Shown: piece after piece, positions 21,746 to 34,055 of the stretch
How the letters are laid out: the number at the start of each line of letters is the position of its first letter
How positions within the stretch are numbered: the first letter of the stretch is position 1
DNA from: Hymenopus coronatus
Taxonomy: Eukaryota > Arthropoda > Insecta > Mantodea > Hymenopodidae
Reading direction: 5' to 3'
Assembly (NCBI GenBank): GCA_030762935.1
Contig: CM060900.1
Span: 437,713,259-437,777,258, forward strand
DNA: 64,000 bases
The notes under the pieces: model-generated
Told to the model about the DNA's origin: nothing
Database searches by the model: none
The model's input: only the letters and a program-made list of their open reading frames with translations
Program-made: the position numbers and the translations under genes

Positions 21746-22559
21746 AACTCTCAAATTTTCAACCTGTATGCATGTGGTACGGGAAGTAAAAGTAAAAGAA
21801 AGTGCAAGGAAATTGCATTTATGACATAGCTTTTTTAATTTATGTTATAATTGTTTTACTTTTTGAATAAAGAAATAAATCCTATTTTCTGATTTCAATA
21901 TTCTATAATAATGTAGAATTCTCATTTCAATATAATAAAGAAAATAAAACTAATAAGCAAATGAATATAAAAGAACGGGGGGGGGGAAAGAGATTGCAGT
22001 AACAAATAAACGATTAAAGATATTAAAAGGAAATACATTAGAATAAGCAATAAATGTTAAAAGATTGTAAAGAGTGTTTATTCTGTATACAAAAGGAAGT
22101 TACTGCTGAAAGGAAAAACCAGAGATTTAGGAATATTAGCTGCAAAGTTTATTTGGTAATGTGGGTCAGAAAACCATTAGCAGAACGTATATACAATAGA
22201 ATTGTGGAAATTTTGTGTTCAGAGTGTTACAAAGAAGAAACATTAAACATTAATGACCAAGGGTACTTTGGACCTGAAGGGAGCAAACTGCAGTCTAATG
22301 CTTTATTCGGTGAGAGGAGACCGATTTGGAAAAACCTTTGACAGAAAATACTAACCAATAGAAATTAAGAAATGTTTAACTTCGGATCCATTCGTGTCCG
22401 ATCATAGAAAATAGGAGGGGCCATAAGAAATTTGTCTAGGCCCGAAGGGAGGTTACGGTCACGAATTGTAGAAGGGAAGAAGTTAGTTATAAATTATCAA
22501 TGGTGCTGAGCAGACGTGTTGCATATAGTAACTTCAGTGCTGCGATATAAAGTATGTGT
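21746..22559. other. Non-coding; one unassigned frame
   Basis: AT-rich, with a 9-G run near 21978. A 95-residue plus-strand frame at 22054-22341 contains several Cys residues but no pattern that I can assign. Confidence 0.3.
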
Positions 22560-22573
22560 ATCTTTATTTTAGG

Positions 22574-22926
22574 GTCGTTTCCTTAGCGCGGTGGTAGCGC
22601 AGCTGCTTACCAAGCGGGAGACCTGGGTTCGATCCCCAGTACCGGCATGGGGATCTTTCCCCCGCTGGGAGACCTGGACCGGGGTGCACTCAGCCTCGTA
22701 AGGTTCCTGGGGGGCCAATTTAGGAGCTACTTGATGGAGAAGTAGCGGCTCCAGGTCATGAGGACCGCATTAACCGGCCGGGAGGGACTCGAGGCGCTGA
22801 GCACGTCTCACCCTCCAATACTGCACCCCATCCATGACGTCTGTAGTGGACCGAGATGGGGGACGCAGCGGCCGGGCGGTAGGCCAAGGTTCCCCGTGAG
22901 CTGTTGTGCCATGGAGTTAATTAAAA
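22574..22926 (+). repeat. SINE family C copy with 14-base target-site duplication
   Basis: The tRNA-derived head (GCGCGGTGGTAGCGCAGCTG) has a perfect T stem (CTGGG/CCCAG around TTCGATC) and a seven-base TTACCAA anticodon-loop-like segment, but the acceptor and anticodon stems do not pair properly, so it is not a functional tRNA gene. The body is nearly the same as the complement of 4498-4825. Flanked by ATCTTTATTTTAGG at 22560-22573 and 22927-22940. The tail is a short AATTAAAA. Confidence 0.92.
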
Positions 22927-22940
22927 ATCTTTATTTTAGG

Positions 22941-25420
22941 AAAGTGAGTGATGGACAAAGAGTCATTTCTCCGAGTTCCCATGGGAATTAGAGCAGGGAA
23001 TAGTTGGAAAATAGAGTAAATTTGCAAAAATTTAATTGTAAGAAACTTATTCAGTGTGGGGGAATAACATTGTAAATGAGAAAACGGAAGTCAGAGGGGA
23101 CAAAATACTTTAATGTGTGTGAAATGGATAAGCTGGGGTAGTCCGAAAAAAAATACACTGATTTTTTTTTTTCTTCACACATGCCCTGAGAAAATCCCTA
23201 AAAGAGATCCTACTTTTAAGCTCTTCTTATCCTTTCAAATCCTGCCATAAAAAATGGCATATAAACCATAAAATTCCCGCCACAATAATTAGAGAAAAAT
23301 GCCGTATGATAACTGATATCGAATGCTGTCGTGCTTACCTAACGGTGTTAAAAGTTCGTCTTAAGTTATGCTGTATAAAATAATTTGCAATATTAATTAA
23401 TTGCAATTTTTATAGCAGTGGTGGGTAGCGCCAGTGGTAATTAAATGAAATGTATATTACACTGTTGTGCACTGCATATTCACAAACTTTATTTCAGTAA
23501 TATCAATTATTGTTTGTATTTTCGTCGACTTATTATAAATTATAAAAGCGACTAAATTCATATTTAAGGAAAATGCTATAACTAATATTAGTTTATCTCC
23601 ACAAAAGTTGAGAACTCGCTGAAACTCTTGCGCTGGATGGGACAAAACAGGCGAGATGGAGGGGGAGTGGCCTGTCATATTTTCTTGTACTTCTTCCAAC
23701 TCAAGCTTGCTAATAAGCTCTTCTCTAGGAATTTGTCTGCAGTCTAGTGCTAATTACCTTAATTAAAGTTAAGAAATGCAGCAAACGCTAAGGGAAATGT
23801 AAAGTGCAGTTATACAAAGCATTTTCTGTAGCTTGCAGATAAAGCTAATAGAGGTCAGAAAACAGCAGCCCCACTTCCTCTTCATGTTGTTCACGCCGTT
23901 GAGAGCACAAGTGACCTAACCTCAAATATGCCCATTCTCTGAAAACGTGTTGCTTTTTCCGAAAGCATTTAGTCACACTTGCAGAAAATATTGATGCCTG
24001 CAGCTGTCCACAATTGAATATTCACACATAATAAAAGTTTTCTCATTTACAATAATGTATATCATTCGACAATTTCACTAAATAGCACTTTTTTACGATA
24101 ACGTATATCATTCGAAAATTTCACTAAATAGCACTTTGACTGTGTCCCTAATTACCAAAATATATTACAGTGTATAGGAAGTAGAATTTGTTTTCAAGAG
24201 AAGAACTCTATGCTTTCTAATGTTGTACAATATAAAAAGATCAGTTAACGTACATTGTTAGTAATAGAAATATTGCTTTCGAATAACAAACTGAACCAAA
24301 AGACTTTGTCTACAGTAAGGAAAAAAACAGAGCGGTCGTTCTATGGCCCGAATCAGGTGTATACAAGCTCCGCGCGCTATCTACTATACGCAGTTTTCTA
24401 TTCTAATACTTCTGCAACATAGGCAATAATGACATGCGCTATAATGAGTAGCTAATATTCTTATAAATGAAGTTGGCAGGGCTGTCTGTCCACCTGCATT
24501 TAACGCCGTTACACTCATAGAAATCTGACGTAAACAAATGCCGCCATTAATTAGCCGTGACACACGTGAAACAAAAACACAGCATAACAAATATTACCTT
24601 AAATGTTTGCAGTTATCAGTGGATTTTGAAGAAGTGTGCTAATTAAAGAGGGTACAGTTCTTCATCAATATGGAGTAGTAGATTATATAAATAAACACTA
24701 AAGAAGGTTGCGTTTAATTCTGTTCGGTGCAGAGGAGCAGTCAGTTGGATAATAAACAGGGCTACTTCTATGGGTATTCTCCATTGTCTGCCTCACATTT
24801 CTGCCGGAGTTCGAATTTCGGTTAAGTTGATTTGCACTGACAAGTTCTTTGTGAGTTTTTTTCCTTATATTGAGCAGATGAATGTCAACCTATTTCATTC
24901 TTCATCTAATAAGAGGTGCCACAGTGTTTAAGCTTAAACTAAAAAACTTAATGTCAGCTTGGTTAATGACGTCAAAGGCGAAATAACGGTCTGAAAGTAT
25001 GTCATTAAAAGCAGCAAAAAACGAACTGTGTTGCAAGTTTTTAACACATTAATGCAGGAGAATCCAACGTTATTCTGAATAAAATTGTTAAATTAACTAC
25101 TCATTATACCGGCGTTTCCGTGTGGAGTGCTTCGTATGTGTGTAAAGAACATTGCGAACAGCAAGGAAGAAAAACAGTCCTAAGTTAGAATTTTAAAAAA
25201 CAGATGAGTTTACCAAATGTTTTATTCGTAAGAAGTAATAGATTTTTTTCTTTCATAACGGACCACCAACGTTAGATGAAGTCTTAAATTCTGTAAAAAA
25301 AGATGATCCTACGTTTCCCCCCTTTTTAAGTGAGCCACATTTCATGAATTGTTACTAAAAATTGGACACAACTCCCCACACTAAGAAGGTGGAACAAGGT
25401 AAATTGTAACACACCTAGGC
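22941..25420. other. Long stretch without recognised gene
   Basis: AT-rich. A local duplication occurs near 24050-24140 (TATATCATTCGA(C/A)AATTTC and ACTAAATAGCACTTT, each twice, about 54 bases apart). No coding frame of interest. Confidence 0.4.
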
Positions 25421-25559
25421 AAATATTTTTGAATGTAATTTGTTTAAAACCCGCTAGAACTTTAAAGAGTGTTTCATATGGGTTGCCTGCCAGGTTTCTG
25501 AGGAGTAATAAAGTGGATATAAATATTGCCGGAGAAACATACTTAACTCTTCGCTTTAA

Positions 25560-25750
25560 AGGTTTGTCCTCATCTCACCCACACTCGCTCGGAAAATCAT
25601 CACATACTTTCAATACCACTTCACCGATCTTCTCTATTCTCATCATATTTCACTGTGTGCATTGCTAGGCCCTGGAATTTATTGCCACAGAATGTCAGAG
25701 GCTGTCAATCTTTAAATACTTTTCATCATAAATTCTATTTTAGTTAATAA
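25560..25750 (+). pseudogene. Non-LTR retrotransposon C-terminal fragment
   Basis: The frame from 25664 reads ARPWNLLPQNVRGCQSLNTF, which matches the signature near the end of jockey/CR1-type LINE polyproteins (WNxLPxxxRxxxSLxxFK). Upstream, a one-base shift joins it to a Ser/His-rich frame over 25560-25660. About 170 bases of T/A-rich sequence follow, as a decayed 3' region might. No reverse-transcriptase core is present, so it is a dead 5'-truncated copy, as is usual for LINEs. Confidence 0.6.
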
Positions 25751-25918
25751 TTCTTAATTTAGAAGTAATAATCTAATTTTTCGTTGTACAAATTTTATTT
25801 TACATAAATATTTATGATTTATTAGTTTTAAATTAGTTTATATTTTCATGAATTATTATTGTTGTTTTAATACTTTTGTTGTTTATATTCTATGTTCATT
25901 ACTTAAACTTAATTTTCA

Positions 25919-26205
25919 CCCTTCGTGATGTAATAGTTACATGTTAAATTCGTATATCCAAGGTCGTGGGTTCAAACCTAGTGGAGGATTTTTTCCGGGC
26001 GTAAAAATCCTTAGCATAGCTTTCGTCGGAAGGTAAGTAAAGCTGTTGGTCCATGTCGTAGATTTTGTGGCTCGTAAAAGAACCTCAAGCCTGATAAAGC
26101 ACCTTCGAGCAAAATTAAACGGTATTTCACGCCCAACATAGAATGGGACGCTAAGAACCACATCAGTTAAAGAGCGTCCTTAAATAACATTCCATTTCTA
26201 TTTCA
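25919..26205 (+). repeat. SINE family A copy
   Basis: Full-length head (B-box GTGGGTTCAAACC near 25967), the whole body, and the AGTTAAAGAGCGTCCTTAAA end. I do not see a clear target-site duplication. Confidence 0.8.
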
Positions 26206-26745
26206 AATGGAGGCCAATATGAATAAACGGCACGTTTGTACTGCTAAGAATATCACACTGTATGCATTTAAAAGCAATTCCAGGTTTGGTACGATGCTGC
26301 TGAAAACATATAATAATGCTTCAAGAGCAGACTTATAATGAAAAAGCTCGTATGTGAAGCCAAAATTATCATTTTGTAGGCATGTGAAATAAATGACGTG
26401 TTTCGTACGTACGTTTATTTCCAGGAATTACTTCCATTTTCTTGCTCCAATTTTATTTACCGATATGTATAATTTTAAAGCAATTAGAAACCGTTATCCA
26501 CAAACTCTCAGGCTTATTACTTGTCGAAAATTAATACCAGATAAGGCAGGTGGCTCCAATTTCAGTGAGAAATAACAAAATGTTCCCCAGGGGATAAAAG
26601 CATTTGGTTCATCCGCGTCTAACGTAACATTAAAGAAATTAATGCTAAGAGTGAAAATCAGTCTAAAATGGAAACGCTCCCTTATAAAACCTATTATATA
26701 ATGTGCAACAAACCTCGTACATTGGAAGCATTAAAAGAAAACATC

Positions 26746-27011
26746 CGTGGTCTAGGGGTAACATGCTAGCCTCTGGTTCCCAAGGTCGCGGGTTCAAACG
26801 TGGCATGACTTAGCATGACTTCTTTTGGAAGGGAAGCAAAGGCGTTCATCCTGCGCCGTAGATTACGGCACGTAAAAGAACCTCAAGCCCGATAAAGATG
26901 CCTCTGTGCATAATTAAGCAGTCTTTCACGCCCAGTATAGAATGGGGCGCTAAGAGCCGCAGCAGTTAAAGAGCGTCCACAAATAAAATTCAATTTAGTT
27001 TAATTTAATTT
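26746..27011 (+). repeat. SINE family A copy with probable target-site duplication
   Basis: The head GTGGTCTAGGGGTAACATGC is the best preserved tRNA-like A-box region of the family, followed by GCGGGTTCAAACG. The tail is a repeated TTTAATTTAATT. Flanks AGAAAACATC (26736-26745) and AGAAAATATC (27012-27021) agree at 9 of 10 bases. Confidence 0.85.
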
Positions 27012-27021
27012 AGAAAATATC

Positions 27022-27965
27022 AGGCTAGAAATTCACTCAATTTGGGATATAGAGTTCTCCAATATAATGAAATAGCCTGGGAATAAGCCAGAACTATATG
27101 GAAAGGGGATATTATTTTAAACATCCTTTATGCTATGCTATATGCTTATTATCTTAAGTAATATAATGAGAGCTCCAACTTTTATCGATAAATTTGCGAC
27201 CAAATTTTGCGAGCGAGTTTATGTGGAGAAAAGTTGTAGCAGGTGTTGTATTTAATAAGAGTATTTTGTGAATAAAATTAAAATGATTGGCCTGTATGGA
27301 CATGAAGAATAATATTCATAAAGTCCCATTTATCTTGACGTTTATTTGCACCGAAATCACCGCAACTTGATAGTCATATCATAAATTTCAGATCTCTTTG
27401 TATTGTTACATTCTATTATTTTGGCATAGCTAAGCGTGAACACTTAATATTGGAACTTCCGTCATTATGTACGGGAATATCGCTGTACACTTATTTTCAG
27501 AAATAAAACAAATGCACGTGGGTGCGATAAATTTAGGAAAATAATTGCACGTGGATGTGATAAAAACGATTAAAATGCAGCGATAATGAGTTCCGATTGT
27601 TGAAATTTTACGCGCCAATATACTGGATCGGCCACTTCCTACGATCACGTGTCACGAACGAAATAGTCATTGTAATTGTAAGTTTGATATGAGAAAATGA
27701 GACGGTCAATTGTATATCAAACTGTTTCGGTGGAAACCCAAGTTACGGCGGCCGGCGCGCGAGTAACCGAGCGATGGCCACAGTGTAAAATAAAACCATT
27801 GTAGAACCAGGATAAGGGTTGGGATTGGACATAAGCAGTAGCGGTTTAGTGTTTATTTGCCAACATAAACCATATCAGTACGATTCCGTGTACTCGACTC
27901 TACAAAGTGGAATAAAATAGGCTTATCCACCTCTGCTATTGCGACATGCGCTTAGTTGAATGTCA
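27022..27965. other. Non-coding, no gene seen
   Basis: AT-rich. A palindromic-looking CACGTG..GTGCGATAAA/CACGTGG..GTGATAAAA duplication lies at about 27514-27565. Confidence 0.35.
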
Positions 27966-27977
27966 TAACCCTTTTAG

Positions 27978-28178
27978 GACGAAGGATTTTTTCGGGTGTA
28001 AAAATCTTTAGAAAGCCGTTGGTCCCGTGTCGTAGACTTACGGCATCTAAAATAACCTCAAGCCTGTTAGAGAGGTCTCTGAGCAAAATTAAGCGGTGTT
28101 TCACGCCTAATTTAGAATGGGGCGCTGAGAACCACAGCAATTAAAGAGCGTCCATAAATAACACGCCATTTACATTTT
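27978..28178 (+). repeat. 5'-truncated SINE family A copy with 12-base target-site duplication
   Basis: Lacks the tRNA-like head and starts within the body (GACGAAGGATTTTTTCGGG). Identical flanks TAACCCTTTTAG at 27966-27977 and 28179-28190 show that it was inserted already truncated. Facing 62-residue frames on both strands here are artefacts. Confidence 0.88.
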
Positions 28179-28190
28179 TAACCCTTTTAG

Positions 28191-28955
28191 ATAAAAACAG
28201 CTTCTATTAGGCCAGTTATATTCTATCTTCCCCATTTTAGTCCTCAAGTTCAATTTTTTCAGTCACTTCCGGGAAAAGTTTTAAAAAATGAAGCCAATTC
28301 TAGGATATAGTTCACTCTTCTACCACACAGACTTTCAGAATGTCGTTTAACTAAAGTGTCGTGCATGTTTTTCATCGTGTTCACCAGCGTATGAGGCAGC
28401 AGTGACAATAGCAATGCTAAAGCAGGACAGAAGCGACAGCAAAAGGAAGTAATATTGCTCGCTCTCTAGTCCTATGTGATCATATTACCAGCTGGAAGAT
28501 GAGAAACGCCGAAGAAACGAATCGAACGCGTATTCGAGTGGAAGGACGATCGTGCTGTATATGGTCTACCGCAGACACCATGGGTCATTCCTTCAACGGC
28601 TGGAATCGTGCACTGCATTCCCTTTTTTCTTTTTATTCTCAGTTCTAAATTGCTATGTCAATGTCGGTATCAAAGCCCTGAAATAGCTTTTATGCTGTAC
28701 TGGGTTTTAACTACGCATTCAGCCTTCGCTTTAAATTACTTTTAAGTACATTTGCATGTTCATTTTTGCTGCACTTATTCTAATTGTCGTGCATTTCTTC
28801 AAATGCTGTTATTCAAGAACAAACTTGATGTTTATTTTTTATTATTGTATCATTTATATAGCCCTCTTTAACACTTAAGGTCATATAGGGGAATTTTCAT
28901 TACAAACAACTCGTTGTCTGTAGGTTCTTTATGTTGGATTTAAATCGTTTTATTT
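28191..28955. other. Non-coding, no gene seen
   Basis: AT-rich, with a slightly GC-richer patch at 28380-28620. No frame or repeat assigned. Confidence 0.35.
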
Positions 28956-28959
28956 TTCT

Positions 28960-29105
28960 CAAACACACACACACACACACATTCACTCTCATGCATACCT
29001 CCAGACTCTATGTGGGTGAAGGAATAATTCTGGTTAAAGAAAACTTCCCCGTCCCATCCGGGAATCGAACACGGGACCTCTAGGTGCGAAGTCAGCTCGC
29101 ACGGA
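28960..29105 (-). repeat. SINE-like family I remnant with CA tract
   Basis: The minus strand shows GTGCGAGCTGACTTCGCACC then B-box CGTGTTCGATTCCCGG (near 29055), and ends in a (TG)n tract (CA at 28963-28981). Single copy in this window, so the family status is inferred from the tRNA-like head only. Confidence 0.5.
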
Positions 29106-30357
29106 GGAAGCCTAAACTTGAATTTGTATCGTGGTGATATGTTCTAATAATTTTCTTTCGATTATTCAATAGCTCTCTCCTCAAATTCCCCTTTTTCTAG
29201 CAAAGTTCTCTCACAGAGCGTTGAAAGGCTTAAGATAGGTTACTACAGTCATCAGTTAGGAATTATAGCATTTTAATTTTCTCCAGTCTACTCAAGGTCA
29301 TTTTTCGCAGCTCTGCACCCGTCACCCCCACTCCACTCATTCCCCTCTGACAGTATTGTGGCAGTAGAGTCTGCATACTGTAAAATATGTGTCAAAGTTC
29401 TGACAAATACTTTTAATTAAATATTGTCAGCCTAACTTTCATAATAACATTAGACTATATAAAATATTTAGTCATACCTGAGCAGCACCTTCATGAAATA
29501 GGTAGCTGCCAAATAAGCTGTGCATAAAAACGTAATGCAAAAGAAACTATATGCTAATTTCCACATTGAATTATGAGACATGTTTTAGCATGTCAGGCAC
29601 GCTTCATCACAACATAACGATCCCGGAAAGGCGCTATTAAATATTTCATCACAAGTGCTTGTTTCTAGCAATGCAATCACTGAAGATGTGTGATAGAGCT
29701 TAGATTATTGATGCCTCTTGTGTTTTATGCATTATGTTGTAGAGGAATTCGTTTACTCCATAGTCAGAAATTGACGTTTTGGTTATATTAAGCGTCTTGC
29801 CAAATTCCTTTTCCAACATTTTGCTTCAGTAGTCAATGTTCTATGTAAGATATGTAGCCAACTAACCGTATGTTTTATCACAAAAAGCTTTTATAAAAGA
29901 ATGACCATTAGATTATCAAATATTTTATAAAATATGCTTTATAAAAATCTTTGGTACAGATTTTTTATACTGTAATCGCGGCCTGCCTCTGGTCACAAAC
30001 TGATATAAGGAGATTGTCGTGTGTGACCTTGACTGGCCTGACTAAAGTGAAACCACTATACCCAGATTTGAATTTATGGCCACAGAACAGTACAGTCAGG
30101 AGTTAACCAAGCATTTGTCAAAACACTGATTGCAAAAGATTACAACGCTTACCTAGTATCTCCTTCATATTGAGCCTCTTGGGCAGGAACACGCTTTCAG
30201 AGACGTCCGTGAGATTTAATTGCAGACAGTGGAGTGGTTAACAGTAGTAAAACGAAAACAAAGCTTTTAAAATGATTCTGTGTATAAATTTGTATTCAAA
30301 TGGGTTGAAAGTACATGATGTTAAACATTTACATTTTGCGAAGTATTCTTTAACGTT
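29106..30357. other. Non-coding, no gene seen
   Basis: AT-rich. No recognised repeat or convincing frame. Confidence 0.4.
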
Positions 30358-30600
30358 AGGGGAACCGAGCGAGGTGGTGTAGGCAGTAGCGCTCGAGACT
30401 CGCATTTGGGAAGCCGTAGGTTCGATTTTCATGGGGGCCTTCCTGACCGATGTTTTTTTTTTTTTTTCGGGTTTCCTCGGGTCGACAGACAAATGCTGGG
30501 AAAATATATTACCTACCCGGAATTCCAAGTTCCTCCATTTAACATAGCTTATCATTTCATTTCTCTTTCATTTTATTGGTCTATTTCGGAATCATAAAAG
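30358..30600 (+). repeat. SINE family E copy
   Basis: The head ACCGAGCGAGGTGGTGTAGG, GCGCTCGAGACTCGCATT and B-box GTAGGTTCGATTTTC are followed by a 15-T run and TTTCCTCGGGTCGACAGAC. This head type is common among arthropod tRNA-SINEs. It is immediately followed by an opposite-strand SINE B. Confidence 0.75.
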
Positions 30601-30619
30601 TCGTTGGGGATCTTGGAGC

Positions 30620-31005
30620 TGCTTGGCTGGGAAAAATGGCTAATCTGTGATCAACTTCGTCCTCCGGCGGGTAGTATTCGGTTGCTGGGCTCTACAGTGG
30701 GATATCTAAGTCTGCAGGTGGGGGTAGGGCAGCCGGTTGAACTAGCCGCCGCCGGGGAGTTTCGATTTGGGAATGGTAAGATGCCCCAAATTGGGAATGA
30801 CGAAGCGCCGTTGAAACGATGATACTGGAATGAAGATGGAACACTAGTAAAATGTGAAATGCGGGGGAAACTGAAGAACCCGGAGAAAACCCGCCCCTGC
30901 ACCGCTTTGTCCACCACAAATCTCACATGCGGTCGCTTGGGACTAAACCCGGGCCACCTAGGTGAGAGGCAAGTGGTTTAACCACTCGGCCACGGCGCGG
31001 CCTCT
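30620..31005 (-). repeat. SINE family B copy
   Basis: On the minus strand: GCCGCGCCGTGGCCGAGTGG head (near 30990), CCCGGGTTTAGTCCC, GGTTTTCTCCGGGTTCTTCA and a long GC-rich 3' body. Facing frames of 72-91 residues on both strands are products of this repeat. Confidence 0.85.
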
Positions 31006-31379
31006 TCCTCACGTGTTGCCCGCAAGGGCCATTGGTACATAAGATCTTCTAGGTTAAGGTGTTTGAGTCCCCTCCACTACTTATCCTTTCCTATCCTAAT
31101 ATGAAGGGAAATGGAACAAACGTATGCCAGTAGTTTACTGTAAAGCACGAGGGCAATTTAAATTCACTGTCGCGCAATCTTATGCGTATACCTGATGTGC
31201 TGGTACATACATTAGAATGTGTAAAACTCTATTATGAAAGTGAAATTTGGAGAGGGGAACGAGCAAAGCATGTAAATAAAACACAGGTAGCATTTTGGAG
31301 AAGAGTTTTTGACGTTTCAAAAGGCACGTCACATTCTGGGACAATGAGGGATTATTGTAATTATTAAGTTTATTATTTA
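31006..31379. other. Non-coding, no gene seen
   Basis: A weak tRNA-like piece occurs near 31030-31070 (AGGTTAAGGTGTTTGAGTCC). Otherwise nothing is recognised. Confidence 0.3.
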
Positions 31380-31620
31380 TGGAATCTCTCTAACTACTGT
31401 GATTCTTAGCGTCCCTTTCTATATTGGCCTTAAGATTGGGATTTTTTTCTCCGGGGTTTGTTATTATGCTTGACGTCTTTTAGTACCATAAACCAAGACA
31501 CCGCACCACCGGTTGTACATCTCTTCGAAAAAAAAACAATGTGAAGAATTTTTAGACGCCTAAAATATGCATCTCCCTCCGGATTTGAACTCGCAACCTC
31601 GGGAACTAAGTTATTGAGAA
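31380..31620 (-). repeat. SINE-like copy related to family A 3' part
   Basis: The left end (TTCTTAGCGTCCCTTTCTAT) resembles the minus-strand start of family A. The right end carries a different tRNA-like head (GATTTGAACTCGCAACCTCG, near 31573). It may be a family A subfamily or a composite. Confidence 0.45.
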
Positions 31621-31689
31621 AAATGGAATGTTATGGAGACTAGTGCACTGTAAAATAAGAGCAATGAAGGCTCATACACGGAGATAATT

Positions 31690-32165
31690 CCATACTACGT
31701 TCCAAATATTATAAAGAAGCAGCGAGAAATCCTGTGTCCTAATATTAGGGAAGCTAAACTGGAAAGAGGTTTAAGAAGAATTGATATGGCGTCAATGTGA
31801 CAAAGAAGTGAAAAACTTGCATGAAAGTGTCAGAAAAAGGGTGATAGATATCAAACTGATAGAAAATTGAATCCGCTTGTAGAGTTTAACCCAATCAAAG
31901 TTAACAAATGCAATAAAATTGAACTGGGGTAAAGAGCCATATATACCGTGGAAGTGGAGGCTGGAGGGCACCGAAAATGACTGACGATTCTGGCTGGAGT
32001 ATCTGCCTATTCTGTAGTTTAGATGAAGACTGGGTACATATTTTAGCGGAATGTGCACAGTGGGAAAACCAGCAAACAATTAAATTGATACAAAAAGTCT
32101 TTAGTCTTTCTAGAAGGTGACTGGCATTTCGGGATCTACTGGGTGACCAGATGAACTGACAAGAC
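31690..32165 (+). pseudogene. Non-LTR retrotransposon C-terminal zinc-knuckle fragment
   Basis: The frame through 32004 reads WSICLFCSLDEDWVHILAEC, a C-x2-C-x8-H-x4-C pattern. This pattern marks the C-terminal knuckle of R1/jockey-class LINE polyproteins. It is preceded by GGWRAPKMTDDSG and followed by AQWENQQ. No upstream reverse transcriptase can be read, and there are stops nearby on both sides, so it is a dead 5'-truncated copy. Opposing minus-strand frames of 95 and 101 residues (31792-32206) are shadows. Confidence 0.72.
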
Positions 32166-32253
32166 TTGAGTAATTGCCAGCTTAAGTAAACTAAGCCAGA
32201 TAACAATAATTGTTAGGCTAGTCAAAGGCAACTTGTGTAATTTTTTATTTTTA

Positions 32254-33130
32254 ATTTCTCTAGTCCGTATATACAATGTACATAGTGGATATAGAAATTA
32301 TTGTATTCCACCCAAAAATTAGATACCGAGATTTCATCAAAATATACGCTTTCAGGTCCCCTGAGTCCGAAAGAAACAGTTTTAGAAAAAGATCCATGTG
32401 TGTGGTGTGTGGTGTGTGTGTCTGTGGACAGAATAGCTCAAAAATGAAAAGTTGGTTAAATACCAAACTTGGTATATAACTTCAAAATCTTCCAAGGATG
32501 CGACACGAAAATGTTCATATAAATCCCTCACCCCCAACTAACCTTTACATGTAACATTTTTCGAAAATTTTAATTTTTTTTCAAAAATGACAAACAATTT
32601 TGATTAAAATACTGTATATTAAAGATGCTCACATCACAAATAAAATATATATTTTGAATTTTCTGGGAGTATACTCTGAAAACCTCTTTATTCTGGTTGA
32701 ATTTAGCAGACTTTGCATAACGGTTAAACCTTATGAGATAAAGAAAAACTTACTACACAAAAATGTAGACCTCGTTAAAACACATAATTTATGTCGTACA
32801 CATTTTTCTCGTAGAGTTGACCACTTTCGAGATATTCCTTGTTATTGGTTTCAATTTTAAGCTAACTGTTCTGAAACGGGACTACGCAGAGCGAACCGAA
32901 CTTCAATTGTTTCAGATAGCCGCCAGAGTTTGAAAGATCTGACTATCGCTTTAGCATAAGGTGTTGCCTTATTTCCCGTCTACTTACAATGAAGCATGAA
33001 ATACGACCAATTCTGCTAATATTTATCCAGATTATCATGACTTAGATAAACAAATAGTCTGTTGTAAGAAAATTTTGTTTGTGGAACCGCTAGAGATGGT
33101 TATATGAATGGAAAACATCAGATTTTTTTT
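32254..33130 (+). mobile_element. Family X copy 9
   Basis: Forward copy with most blocks: palindrome piece ATACAATGTACATAGTGG (32271), TTGTATTCCACCCAAAAATT, a (TGTG)n tract at 32396-32420, ATACCAAACTTGGTAT, CCCAACTAACCTTTACATG, AAATGTAGACCTCGTTAAAA, and an end CATCAGATTTTTTTT. The plus- and minus-strand frames inside (60-86 residues) are not genes. Confidence 0.85.
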
Positions 33131-33269
33131 CTCCTTGTTTACTTCCTCTTTTGGTCTTTTTGTCACATTTAACTTGTATCTGAGATATGTCTGTACGGTT
33201 AATCACCTATGCACTAAATGTTTTTGTATAATTAGTTTATTAGCTGATACCAATAAAAATATATCTATA

Positions 33270-34055
33270 TACTTCTCTACTATATACGTTCAAGAAAAAG
33301 GAGTTATTTTATTTTTCCCAAAAATTCGATTTGGGAATTCAACGGAAATACAGATTTTGAAGCATCCTAAATAAAAAAAATAAAAAAAAAATGCATGTGC
33401 GCGAATGTGCGTCTGTATGCGCACGTTGGTATCTGAACAGCATAACTCAACAACGAAATTTAGGATCAATACCAAACTTGATATTTAATACAGTGTTTCC
33501 ATACATGCGATCAAAGGTTTTAAGTCAAAGTTTTCTACCTTTCGCAACTCTTTATAAACGAAGATTTTGTACATTATTTTGTTTTTCTCAAAATCAGTTT
33601 GTTACTTTAAGATATTTAGACGAGAAAGAAATGATTATCTTTGATGTTGGAATTAGTGCAATGTCCTTTTCATTCGAAATGAATTAATATAATAATGCAT
33701 AACAGGTAAACTAGACATAAATATAAAATCCCAAAACTTAGATTTGAATAATACAGCAAATAGATCTTAAATATACCTTTAATGTATCAGCCTTTTCCGA
33801 GATATCTGTTGTTATTGGTTTGAATTCATCAACAGGTTTTCATTTTAGTGCTGCCGCTATTTAGTTGTTTCTCCCAATATTATTGATAGAATACAGGGTT
33901 TCAGGGTCAATAGAGGTTTAAAAGCTCTTGATTATTGCTTCGTTTTCCTCTAACCTCTTGTGCTTATAACGAAATATGTAATGAGCTATTTCTGCAAGTG
34001 TTTCTCTGGACTAATGTGAAATAAACAGATTAATAAGGTTCTTTTTATAAATAAA
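33270..34055 (+). mobile_element. Family X copy 10
   Basis: Forward copy about 140 bases after copy 9. It has CCCAAAAATTCGATTTGGG, TGCGCGAATGTGCGTCTGTA in place of a pure GT tract, CATAACTCAACAACGAAATT, ATACCAAACTTGATATTTAA, and CCGAGATATCTGTTGTTATT. The 3' end is blurred. Confidence 0.75.

Noticed and set aside
22574..22650. Possible functional tRNA gene
   Set aside because: The T arm is perfect but the acceptor and anticodon stems do not pair. It is continuous with the SINE C body inside a target-site duplication.
24050..24140. Local direct duplication as a transposon end
   Set aside because: Only two adjacent units of about 54 bases, best explained as a small tandem duplication.
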